Source of the DNA: DASQEH01 sp963765725
GTDB taxonomy: Bacteria > Actinomycetota > Actinomycetes > Propionibacteriales > Nocardioidaceae
Direction: 5' to 3'
DNA length: 64,000 bases
NCBI GenBank assembly: GCA_963765725.1
Contig: CAVXXI010000003.1
Coordinates: forward strand, 744,001 to 808,000
Shown: positions 33,607-41,191 of the stretch, piece after piece
How positions within the stretch are numbered: position 1 is the stretch's first letter
Layout: every line of letters starts with the position of its first letter
Position numbers and translations under genes: made by a program
Notes under the pieces: model-generated
The model's input: the letters and a program-made list of their open reading frames with translations, nothing else
Told to the model about the DNA's origin: nothing
Databases searched by the model: none

Positions 33607-33779
33607 GTCGTGGTACTCGTCTCGCCGCGGAGGATCTGTGCCGAACCCGATAGTCTTCCACCGGTCGTGGTTTCGCCAGCCGCCTTCACCCAGTGTGCGC
33701 CCAGCCACCCCCGCCACGTCCGGCGCCGCGGTCAGGTCGGCGCGGCTGGCGCCGTCACACCGACACCTCGGGAGGGCTC

Positions 33780-35315
33780 GTGAGCACCAGGCACAGCGAT
33801 GACACGGCGTTGAGCGACCGTGGCGAGTCGGCACTCGTCATCGAGCGCAACGGGATCAACCTGATCTCGGAGGAGGAGCGGAAGGGAAGGCCCAGCGACC
33901 TGTTCTGGCCCTGGTTCGCGGCCAATGTCTCCGTTCTCGGCGTGAGCTACGGCTCGTTCATCCTCGGCTTCGGCATCTCCTTTTGGCAGGCGGTGTTCGC
34001 CGCGCTCGTCGGCGTGGCCGTGTCGTTCCTGTTCGTCGGCTACATCGCGCTCGCCGGCAAACGGGGCTCCGCGCCCACGATGACGCTCAGCCGCAGTGTC
34101 TTCGGTACTCGCGGAAACCGGTTCCCGTCGGCGATCTCGTGGATGCTCACCGTCGGCTGGGAGACGGCGCTCGCAACCTTGGCCGTACTTGCCACGGCGA
34201 CGGTCTTCGACCGCCTCGGATGGGGTGGAGGCAACGGCATCAAGGTCGCGGCCTTGGTGGTCGTGGTGGCGATGATCGTGTTCGGCGGCACGCTGGGCTT
34301 CGACCTCATCATGCGGATGCAGAAGTGGATAACGGTGGTCGCCGGCGTCCTGACGGTGCTGTACATCATCTTCGCGGCCGACCACATCCACGTCAGCCGG
34401 CTCGGTGACCTCCCCAGCGGGTCGACTCAGTCGGTCATCGGGGCGCTGCTGTTCACGATGACGGGCTTCGGTCTCGGCTGGGTGAACGCCGCCGCTGACT
34501 ACTCGCGGTACCTGCCCCGCAGCTCACCCAGTACCGGCGTGGTCGGGTGGACGACCCTCGGCTCCTCGCTGGGGCCGGCCGTGCTGCTCGTGTTCGGTAT
34601 CCTGCTCGCCGGATCGTCGAACACCCTGAGCACGGCGATCGCGAACGATCCCGTTGGCGCGCTGACGGAGCTGTTGCCCACCTGGTTCCTCGTGCCGTTC
34701 GCCGTCACCGCGGTTCTCGGGCTGGTCAGCGGAGCGGTCATGGACATCTACTCGTCCGGGTTGGCCCTGCTCAACGTCGGACTCCGGGTGCCGCGATACG
34801 TCGCCGTGTGCATCGACGCCTGCATCATGGTGATCGGCACGGTCTACGTCGTCTTCTTCGCCAGCGACTTCCTCGGGCCCTTCGAGGGGTTCCTCATCAC
34901 GCTGGGCGTCCCCGTCGCCGCCTGGTGCGGCGTCTTCGTGGCCGACATCATGCTGCGCCGCAAGGACTACGCGGAGATGGACCTGTTCGCTCCTTCCGGC
35001 CGGTACGGCGATGTCCGCTGGATGCCGATAGGGCTGATCGTGATCGCCACCGTGCTCGGGTGGGGCCTGGTCACGAACACTCTCGCCTCGTGGCTGGACT
35101 GGCAGGGCTATCTGCTCGGGCCCTTCGGGCTCGGTGGCAAGAGCGGCGACTGGGCGTACGCCAACCTCGGCGTGATCGTGGCGCTGGCAGTGGGTTTCGT
35201 GGGCTACGTGGTGCTCGGGCGGCGCCGCATCCAGGAACAGGAGGCGCTGCCCGCCTCAGCGGGGATCGCCTCGACCGGCGCGGCGACAACCCGAACGGGC
35301 AGTACGAAGCGGTAG
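33780..35315 (+). CDS. NCS1 family permease (cytosine/purine type)
   Basis: A 511-residue transporter with about twelve membrane helices. The N-terminal signature is IERNGINLISEEERKGRPSDLFWPWFAANVSVLGVSYGSFI, then FVGYIALAGKRGSAPTMTLSRSVFGTRGNRFPSAISWM, LGWVNAAADYSRYLP and LGLVSGAVMDIYSSGLALLNVGLRVPR, as in purine-cytosine permeases. The ligand is a nucleobase, hydantoin or vitamin; sequence alone does not choose. GTG 33780 follows GGGAGGG. Confidence 0.88.
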   Translation: MSTRHSDDTALSDRGESALVIERNGINLISEEERKGRPSDLFWPWFAANVSVLGVSYGSFILGFGISFWQAVFAALVGVAVSFLFVGYIALAGKRGSAPTMTLSRSVFGTRGNRFPSAISWMLTVGWETALATLAVLATATVFDRLGWGGGNGIKVAALVVVVAMIVFGGTLGFDLIMRMQKWITVVAGVLTVLYIIFAADHIHVSRLGDLPSGSTQSVIGALLFTMTGFGLGWVNAAADYSRYLPRSSPSTGVVGWTTLGSSLGPAVLLVFGILLAGSSNTLSTAIANDPVGALTELLPTWFLVPFAVTAVLGLVSGAVMDIYSSGLALLNVGLRVPRYVAVCIDACIMVIGTVYVVFFASDFLGPFEGFLITLGVPVAAWCGVFVADIMLRRKDYAEMDLFAPSGRYGDVRWMPIGLIVIATVLGWGLVTNTLASWLDWQGYLLGPFGLGGKSGDWAYANLGVIVALAVGFVGYVVLGRRRIQEQEALPASAGIASTGAATTRTGSTKR

Positions 35316-35337
35316 TTCAGTAGTCGCCTGCAGCTCG

Positions 35338-35448
35338 GCCGCACGTTTGCGCCCGCTCGAGCCGGCTTTTGCGCCCACTCGAGCCGGACTTTTGCGCCCG
35401 CTCGAGCCGGCTTTTGCGCCCACTCGAGCCGACTTTTGCGCCCGCTCG
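35338..35448 (-). repeat. 22-bp tandem array L5 (5 units)
   Basis: On the minus strand the units read CTCGAGYGGGCGCAAAAGYCGG; lengths are 22 bp with one 23-bp unit and a diverged outer unit. T and C variants of the seventh base alternate along the array. It fills the space between the convergent permease and anti-sigma-like genes, ending one base from the latter's stop codon and about 22 bases from the former's. Same framework as array L2. Confidence 0.82.
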
Positions 35449-35449
35449 G

Positions 35450-36739
35450 CTAGAACGTCGTGGCGCTGGAGGGTGGGGCCGAGTCCGAGATCGTCGGTGC
35501 CGACGTGAGGCCGCTCGACTGCGGCTCGATCGGCTCCGTCGTCTCCGGGGGCGGCGTCGGCTCGCTGACGTCCGAGGGAGGGATGGAGGTGCTCGGATCA
35601 CTCGACTGCGGAGATGTCGGGGGCTCGGTTGTCGGGTTTCCGGACGTACTGCTGCTGGGGTCCGGGACCGTCACCGGCGGGGGCGGTGCGGTGGTGCCAG
35701 TCCCCGCGGTGGTCGGGGCCGACGATCCGTCCGGGACGGTGGAGGGCGCTCCGGAGCCGGGCGGCGGGATGACGATGCTCGGGGGGAGCGACGACGGCAC
35801 GGCCGCCGTCGGATCCGCCGAGACGGACGCGTCGGTCGACGAGGACGAGGCGGTGGGCACCTGCGTCGGGGTCACGGGTGACGTGGCGCCGGGCAGCACG
35901 GTGCCGCCCGCCGAGCTCGGCACGATGGCTGCAAGCGCCGAGGGGAGAACCAGCGCCGGCTGTGAGGTGCAGTTCGAGCAGACCTCGACGGCAACAGCGT
36001 CGTCTGCCTGCATCTGGTATGCGGCGGTTCCGACGGACTTCAGCGCCGCCGGCGGCACCTGGGTCTGCAGCGTCGTGAGTGTGTCGACGGAGCGGCCGGT
36101 GAACGTCCGCAGGTCGACGATCGCCTGCTCGGCGTGGTCGTCGCTGTAGGCCCGCAACAGCGTCGCCGTGCCGTCGTGAGCCTGGTTGCTGAAGTCGAAC
36201 AGGGCGGACGTGATTCGGAACGATGTGTCGCGGTCCGACGAACCTTCGTTGACGAGGTCTTGCACCTCGGTCAGCCGGGTGCTTGCCTGGTCCAGCTGCT
36301 GCTTGCCCTTGTCGAGCAGCGAGCCGGCCGTGGCCACCTGAACCTTCTCGATGCCCTGCTTGATCGGGTACAGGGGATCGCCGGGCAGCGAGTTCTGGCT
36401 CGCGAAGCCCATCCCCACTCCCGTGGCGACCACGATCGCGGTAGCGCCCGCGATGCGGAGGCGGAGCTGGCGCGAGCCGCGTCGCCGCGTCGCAGCCTGG
36501 TGGGCGGTCCGTGCGTCGACGGGGGCCGAGGAGTCGAGCAGCTCGGGCGCAGCGGTCAGCAGCCGGGTGCGGAGCTCGGCGGCGTACACCGGCCTCATGA
36601 CCGGCGGCTCGACCCGGCTCAGGCGCTCCGCGAGGGAGACCAGCGCGGCGGTGTCGTCGTCGAGGCTCCCCATCACCTGGCGTCCCTCGAGCCGCGCAGC
36701 GAACTGCTGCGCTGCGCGGCTGCTTAGCGGCCACCTCAT
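35450..36739 (-). CDS. DUF5667 protein, probable RsbN-like anti-sigma factor
   Basis: A 429-residue protein with an N-terminal cytoplasmic part (FAARLEGRQV, LVSLAERLSRVEPPVMRPVYAAELRTRLLTAAPE), one membrane helix (LRIAGATAIVVATGVGMGFA), then the DUF5667 domain (SLPGDPLYPIKQGIEKVQVATAGSLLDKGKQQLDQASTRLTEV) outside, and a long Ser/Pro/Thr tail. It follows the BldN-like sigma gene in the same direction, the arrangement of bldN-rsbN in Streptomyces, where RsbN inhibits the sigma factor. ATG 36739 is preferred over upstream starts. Confidence 0.75.
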   Translation of the reverse strand: MRWPLSSRAAQQFAARLEGRQVMGSLDDDTAALVSLAERLSRVEPPVMRPVYAAELRTRLLTAAPELLDSSAPVDARTAHQAATRRRGSRQLRLRIAGATAIVVATGVGMGFASQNSLPGDPLYPIKQGIEKVQVATAGSLLDKGKQQLDQASTRLTEVQDLVNEGSSDRDTSFRITSALFDFSNQAHDGTATLLRAYSDDHAEQAIVDLRTFTGRSVDTLTTLQTQVPPAALKSVGTAAYQMQADDAVAVEVCSNCTSQPALVLPSALAAIVPSSAGGTVLPGATSPVTPTQVPTASSSSTDASVSADPTAAVPSSLPPSIVIPPPGSGAPSTVPDGSSAPTTAGTGTTAPPPPVTVPDPSSSTSGNPTTEPPTSPQSSDPSTSIPPSDVSEPTPPPETTEPIEPQSSGLTSAPTISDSAPPSSATTF

Positions 36740-36797
36740 CGTGGGTCCCCCGTGATGTCGGGTCGGGTGCGTCGAGAGCGGTTGGCTCTCACGGACC

Positions 36798-36826
36798 AAA
36801 ACGACCCAGACGGGCCAAAAGTTATG
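36798..36826 (-). promoter_or_regulatory. Candidate ECF-sigma promoter of the anti-sigma-like gene
   Basis: On the minus strand CATAAC (36826-36821), a 17-bp spacer and CGTTTT (36803-36798) resemble the sigma-BldN type promoter (remembered as CGTAAC and CGTTGA). It lies in the 118-bp gap between the sigma gene stop and the anti-sigma start. In Streptomyces rsbN has its own BldN-dependent promoter. Assignment is by eye. Confidence 0.4.
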
Positions 36827-36857
36827 CCGTCGGAGCAGTGGCGACGTGAACGGACCC

Positions 36858-37622
36858 TCACCGCAGGTCCTCGGGCATCAGGCGCGCGAGGTTGCGGATG
36901 GCTCGCAGCTGCAGTTGCTTGACCGCCCCGTCGGACTTCCCGAGGACCTTCGCGGTCTCGGCGATCGAGTACGAGTTCAGGAAACGCAGCACGAGGCACT
37001 CCTGCTGGTCTCCGGGTAGCTCCGCGAGCTTCTCCCTGAGCAGCTCGTTGGTGAGGCTCTGGAGCACGTGCTCCTCGGGATTGGCCCCCGTCTCCTCGCG
37101 ATCACCGATTGACGGCATCGAGGTCTCGAGCCGACTGCGAGCCGACTTGTAATGGTCGACGACGAGGTTGCGGGCTATCGTCATCAGCCAGGCACCGAAG
37201 TCCTTGCCCTGCCACTGGAACGAGCTGATCGCACGCAGCCCACGGAAGAACGTCTCGCTCGTGAGGTCCTCGGCGAGCTGGGACGTCGCAACTCGGTAGT
37301 ACACGAACCGGTATACCGACGGCTGGTAGAAGTCGTACAGCTGGCCGAAGGCCTCGCTGTCCCCTCCCCGGGCCAGGTCCACGAGCGCCGACACCCGGAG
37401 CGCGTCGGCCTGATCGCCGGGTGGCCGCAGGGAGCTTCCCCGCCCGTCCGTCGTGTCGCTCGCCGCGAGCGTGTCGGGAGGCTGGACGGCCCGTTCGCGC
37501 CCGCCGTCGGCGTCTCCGACCGAGGCACCGGTGGCGAGCATGATATCCGGGCGCACGAGGACGGCGACGGCAAGGCGCAGTGCGTCATAGTTGGCGCGCA
37601 CCGGGCGATTACCCCGAGTCAT
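36858..37622 (-). CDS. ECF-type RNA polymerase sigma factor, BldN-like, with N-terminal extension
   Basis: A 254-residue sigma-70 family protein. Region 2 is ALVDLARGGDSEAFGQLYDFYQPSVYRFVYYRVATSQLAEDLTSETFFRGLRAI, followed by FGAWLMTIARNLVVDHYKS; region 4 is LPGDQQECLVLRFLNSYSIAETAKVLGKSDGAVKQLQLRAIRNLAR. About 75 residues precede region 2, like the pro-sequence of BldN, which is removed by proteolysis in Streptomyces. ATG 37622 follows GGGAGG. A longer frame to 37727 exists but has weaker start context. Confidence 0.82.
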   Translation of the reverse strand: MTRGNRPVRANYDALRLAVAVLVRPDIMLATGASVGDADGGRERAVQPPDTLAASDTTDGRGSSLRPPGDQADALRVSALVDLARGGDSEAFGQLYDFYQPSVYRFVYYRVATSQLAEDLTSETFFRGLRAISSFQWQGKDFGAWLMTIARNLVVDHYKSARSRLETSMPSIGDREETGANPEEHVLQSLTNELLREKLAELPGDQQECLVLRFLNSYSIAETAKVLGKSDGAVKQLQLRAIRNLARLMPEDLR

Positions 37623-37782
37623 CTGCTCAGCCTCCCGCCGCCCCGCGCGCCGTGTGCGGGTGATCGTAGTCGCACCTGCAGCAGATGTGAACATCCGAGC
37701 GTGTGAAAGGATTACTGTACGGGCCATCTGACGGCCGCGCTCGCGGCGACGGGCTCCTACTGCGTCGGAGAGACTACTCAGC

Positions 37783-38055
37783 GTGAATAGAGGGCACCAG
37801 GAGGTACTGGTCCAGCAGGCCCGCGTACGCCTGCTGTCGAAGCCAGGGTGTCACCTCTGCGACGACGCCCGCTCGGTGATCGACGCGGTATGTGCCGAGC
37901 TCGGCGAGCACTACGAGGACGTCGACATCTCCAGCGATACCGATCTGGAGAGCCGGTACGCGGAGCAGATCCCGGTGACGTTCGTCGACGGACGCCAGCA
38001 CGACTTCTGGCGTGTCGACCCGGGCAGATTGCGGCGGGCGCTGCGCCGCGTCTGA
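37783..38055 (+). CDS. Glutaredoxin family protein
   Basis: A 90-residue thioredoxin-fold protein. It shows VRLLSKPGCHLCDDARSVIDAV with the active-site pair C-H-L-C, then the cis-proline region EQIPVTFVDGRQHDFWRVDP. This type (DUF836-like) lies just before rex-hemA in actinobacteria (Rv0508 position). GTG start at 37783. It is divergent from the sigma gene across 160 bases and is separated from rex by 183 bases. Confidence 0.88.
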   Translation: MNRGHQEVLVQQARVRLLSKPGCHLCDDARSVIDAVCAELGEHYEDVDISSDTDLESRYAEQIPVTFVDGRQHDFWRVDPGRLRRALRRV

Positions 38056-38136
38056 GCAAGGCAAGGCTCGGGCGGCGTCGCACCGGCGAAGGGAGGTGAC
38101 CTGCGTCACCTGCCGATCCCACGGTCCGGCACGATT

Positions 38137-38165
38137 TTGTTCTCTCGTTCACAAGCTCCTAGAGT
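38137..38165 (+). promoter_or_regulatory. Rex operator overlapping the rex-hemACDB promoter
   Basis: TTGTTCT-CTCG-TTCACAA at 38137-38154 matches the Rex operator TTGTGAA-N4-TTCACAA: the right half is perfect and the left half keeps TTGT. TTGTTC at 38137-38142 can serve as -35 and TAGAGT at 38160-38165 as -10 with a 17-bp spacer, so bound Rex would cover the -35 and spacer. This predicts autoregulation by the NADH/NAD+ ratio, as known for rex-hemACD in Streptomyces. Confidence 0.65.
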
Positions 38166-38238
38166 GGCGATCTAAGCGCCGTTGGCCACGGGTGCCTTGA
38201 CTGCCGGAGCACCGATCCGCGTTGGCGCGCAGGGGAGC

Positions 38239-38964
38239 ATGGTGACTGCAGGAAGCCGCAAGGGGAGTCGCTCTCACGTCGAGCGCGCCGAGCGAGGGAT
38301 CCCCGAGGCGACCGTGGCCCGCCTCCCCATCTACCTGCGGGCCCTGACTTCGCTGGGCGACCGCGACGTCGTGACCGCGAGCAGCGAGGATCTGGCCAGT
38401 GCTGCCGGGGTCAACTCCGCCAAGCTCCGCAAGGATCTGTCGTACCTCGGCACCTACGGCACCCGCGGCGTCGGGTACGACGTCAACTACCTGCGCTACC
38501 AGATCGCCCGCGAGATCGGGCTGACCCAGGACTGGTCGGTGGTGATCGTGGGAATCGGCAACCTGGGCCGGGCGCTGGCGAACTACTCTGGCTTCGCCTC
38601 CCGGGGCTTCCAGGTGGTCGCCCTCATCGACAGCGACCCCGAGCGGGTCGGCGAACGCATCGGGGAGCTGACGGTCTCGTCACTGGAGGACCTCGACGCA
38701 ATCCTGCGCAGCGAGTCGGTGTCCATCGGCGTCATCGCGACTCCCGCGGGCGCGGCTCAGGACGTGTGCGACCGACTGGTCGAGGCCGGCGTCGGCAGCA
38801 TCTTGAACTTCGCGCCAGCCGTCCTCACCGTTCCCGACTCGGTCGACGTACGGAAGGTCGACCTCAGCATCGAGCTGCAGATCCTCGCCTACCACGAGCA
38901 GCGCAAGGCGCACGGGCTCGCCCTTCTCAGCGACGACGCCGTCGCCACGGCGGGTGTCCTATGA
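38239..38964 (+). CDS. rex: Redox-sensing transcriptional repressor Rex
   Basis: A 241-residue repressor with an N-terminal winged helix (IPEATVARLPIYLRALTSL, VNSAKLRKDLSYLGTYGTRGVGYDV) and a Rossmann domain binding NADH (GIGNLG at residues 105-110, VALIDSDPERVG, GVIATPAGAAQDVCDRLVEAG, ILNFAPAVLTVP). NADH releases it from DNA. The first gene of the heme operon, joined to hemA by a 4-base ATGA overlap; its own candidate operator lies about 85 bases upstream. AGGGGAGC precedes the ATG. Confidence 0.95.
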   Translation: MVTAGSRKGSRSHVERAERGIPEATVARLPIYLRALTSLGDRDVVTASSEDLASAAGVNSAKLRKDLSYLGTYGTRGVGYDVNYLRYQIAREIGLTQDWSVVIVGIGNLGRALANYSGFASRGFQVVALIDSDPERVGERIGELTVSSLEDLDAILRSESVSIGVIATPAGAAQDVCDRLVEAGVGSILNFAPAVLTVPDSVDVRKVDLSIELQILAYHEQRKAHGLALLSDDAVATAGVL

Positions 38965-40265
38965 GCGTGCTCATCGTCGGCGCCTCGCATCGGACTGCAT
39001 CCGTCGAGCTCCTCGAGCGGCTGGCCCTGGACCCGGCCGGTGCGGCCAAGCTGCGCAGGGCGGCGCTGGACTCCGACCACGTCGGCGAGGCCCTCGTCCT
39101 CGCGACCTGCAACCGGATCGAGATCTACGCCGAGGTCGACCGCTTCCACGGCAGCGTCGAGGACCTGACCGCGCTGCTCGTCGATCACGCGGCATCGACG
39201 ATGGAAGACGTCCTGGGCTCGCTCTACGTGCACTACGACGAAGCAGCGGTCGCCCACCTCTTCGAGGTCGCGACCGGACTCGACTCCATGGTGGTCGGGG
39301 AGAGCCAGATCCTTGGCCAGGTACGCGAGGCACTGCGCGACGCACAAAGCGACTCGTCGGTCGGCGCGTCGTTGAACACGCTGTTCCAGCAGGGCCTGCG
39401 CGTCGGCAAGCGCGCGCACGCCGAGACCGACATCGACCACGCCGGACAGTCCGTCGTGTCCGTTGCCCTCGCGGAGGCGGCCGAGGTGCTGGGACCGCTC
39501 GACAAGGCTCGCGTCTGCATCGTCGGCGCCGGCTCGGTCGCGGCGCTCACCGTCGCCTCGGTACGTCGCCACGCATCGGCGGCGACCATCGTCATCTGCT
39601 CACGCACGCAGGCCCATGCGACCCGACTGGCGGCGTCGGTCGGCGGGCGGTCGGCACGGTTCGAGGACCTGGCCGACGAGATCGTTCGGGCCGATCTCGT
39701 CATCTCGTGCACCGGCGCGACCGGTCCGGTGATCACGGCCGAGATGGTCACCACGGCGACGACCGACCGCGACTCGAGCAGGCCTCTCGTGATCGTCGAC
39801 CTGGCCCTGCCACGCGACGTCGAGCCCGCTGCGGCGGCGACCGCGGATGCCCTCATCATCTCGCTGGAGGCCCTCGCCGCGTCGGTGCACAACGGCTCCG
39901 CCCTGCGGGACGTGGTCGCCGTCAAGGCCATCGTCGCAGAAGAGGTGAGCGCGTTCGCTGCAGCCCGCGACGCGGCCCGCGTGGCCCCCACGGTCGTTGC
40001 CCTGAGGTCCATGGCCACCGCTGTCGTGGCGGCGGAGCTCGAGCGGCTCTGGACCCGGCTCGGCCCGCTGTCGGCAGCCGAACGCGACGAGATCACCGCG
40101 ACCGTCACGCGCGTCGCCGACAAGCTTCTGCACGAGCCGACCGTGCGGATCAAGCAGTTCGCTGGCCGCTCGCCGGACTCGTCGTACGCCGACGCGCTCG
40201 CGGAGCTCTTCGCGCTGAACCCGGCAGCCGTCGAGGCCGTGTCGAGAGCCGGAGAGCCGAGATGA
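38961..40265 (+). CDS. hemA: Glutamyl-tRNA reductase
   Basis: A 434-residue enzyme that reduces glutamyl-tRNA to glutamate-1-semialdehyde, the committed step of C5 heme synthesis. GASHRTASVELLERLA opens the protein; the nucleophilic Cys 50 is in LATCNRIEIYAEVD; GLDSMVVGESQILGQVREA and the NADPH motif VCIVGAGSVAALTV follow. The C-terminal dimerisation helix includes VTRVADKLLHEPTVRIKQFA. It overlaps rex and hemC by 4 bases each. Confidence 0.95.
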   Translation: MSVLIVGASHRTASVELLERLALDPAGAAKLRRAALDSDHVGEALVLATCNRIEIYAEVDRFHGSVEDLTALLVDHAASTMEDVLGSLYVHYDEAAVAHLFEVATGLDSMVVGESQILGQVREALRDAQSDSSVGASLNTLFQQGLRVGKRAHAETDIDHAGQSVVSVALAEAAEVLGPLDKARVCIVGAGSVAALTVASVRRHASAATIVICSRTQAHATRLAASVGGRSARFEDLADEIVRADLVISCTGATGPVITAEMVTTATTDRDSSRPLVIVDLALPRDVEPAAAATADALIISLEALAASVHNGSALRDVVAVKAIVAEEVSAFAAARDAARVAPTVVALRSMATAVVAAELERLWTRLGPLSAAERDEITATVTRVADKLLHEPTVRIKQFAGRSPDSSYADALAELFALNPAAVEAVSRAGEPR

Positions 40266-41191
40266 CCGTGCTCCGGGTCGGTACCCGGGCGAGCGTCCTC
40301 GCCCGCGCGCAGAGCGAGGCGGTCGCGGAGCGGCTGCGTTCGGCCCTCGGCGTCACGGTCGAGCTAGTCACGGTCGTCAGCGAAGGCGACCGGACGGTCG
40401 CGCCGCTTACCCAGATCGGTGGCTCGGGTGTCTTCGTGGGCGCCGTGCGGGATGCGCTGGCGGCCGGCGACGTCGACGTGGCCGTGCACTCGCTGAAGGA
40501 CCTGCCTACAGCCGCGGACGACAGGGTCGTCGTGGCTGCCGTCCCCCGGCGGGAGGACCCTCGTGACGCCCTGGTGGCGCGCGACGGTCTGACGTTGGGT
40601 GAGCTCCCCGCGGGCTCGACGGTCGCCACCGGCTCGCCCCGACGCGCGGCTCAGCTGCGTGCGCTCGGACTCGGCGTGCGCGTCGTCGACATCCGCGGGA
40701 ACGTCGACACCCGACTGCGCAAAGTCGCTGCGGGAACGGTCGACGCCGTGCTGCTCGCACGGGCCGGTCTGATCCGGCTCGGCCTTGTCGGCGAGATCAC
40801 GGAGACGCTCGACCCGATCCAGATGCTTCCGGCTCCCGGCCAGGGTGCCCTCGCCGTGGAGGTCGCAGTGGGCTCGACCGCCCTCGCCGACGACATCGGT
40901 TCGGCGCTCGACGACCCCGACAGCAGGTCGGCGGTGACGGCGGAGCGCGCGCTGTTGCGAACCCTGGAGGCAGGGTGCCTGGCGCCGGTCGGTGCGTTGG
41001 CGGACGTCGCCGAGGGAGACGAGGGCCCGGAGATGTGGCTGCGAGCCGTGGTCGCCGCGCCCGACGGCAGCTCCCTCGTACGGCTGTCCGCTGTCGGCAC
41101 CACCACCGATGCCGCAGCGCTGGGGAACTCCCTCGCGCGCGAGCTGTTGACCGAAGGGGCGGCTTCCCTCATGCGGGAGCGGGCCTCGTGA
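40262..41191 (+). CDS. hemC: Hydroxymethylbilane synthase (porphobilinogen deaminase)
   Basis: A 309-residue enzyme that links four porphobilinogens into hydroxymethylbilane. Seen: RVGTRASVLARAQSE, SVFVGAV-type switch region GGSGVFVGAV, HSLKD at residues 76-80, GSPRRAAQLRA and the dipyrromethane attachment Cys 239 in EAGCLAPVGA. All key residues are in place. It overlaps both neighbours by 4 bases within the hem operon. Confidence 0.95.
   Translation: MTVLRVGTRASVLARAQSEAVAERLRSALGVTVELVTVVSEGDRTVAPLTQIGGSGVFVGAVRDALAAGDVDVAVHSLKDLPTAADDRVVVAAVPRREDPRDALVARDGLTLGELPAGSTVATGSPRRAAQLRALGLGVRVVDIRGNVDTRLRKVAAGTVDAVLLARAGLIRLGLVGEITETLDPIQMLPAPGQGALAVEVAVGSTALADDIGSALDDPDSRSAVTAERALLRTLEAGCLAPVGALADVAEGDEGPEMWLRAVVAAPDGSSLVRLSAVGTTTDAAALGNSLARELLTEGAASLMRERAS

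Noticed and set aside
33607..33779. Riboswitch ahead of the NCS1 permease
   Set aside because: No conserved riboswitch core or clear helices could be found by eye.
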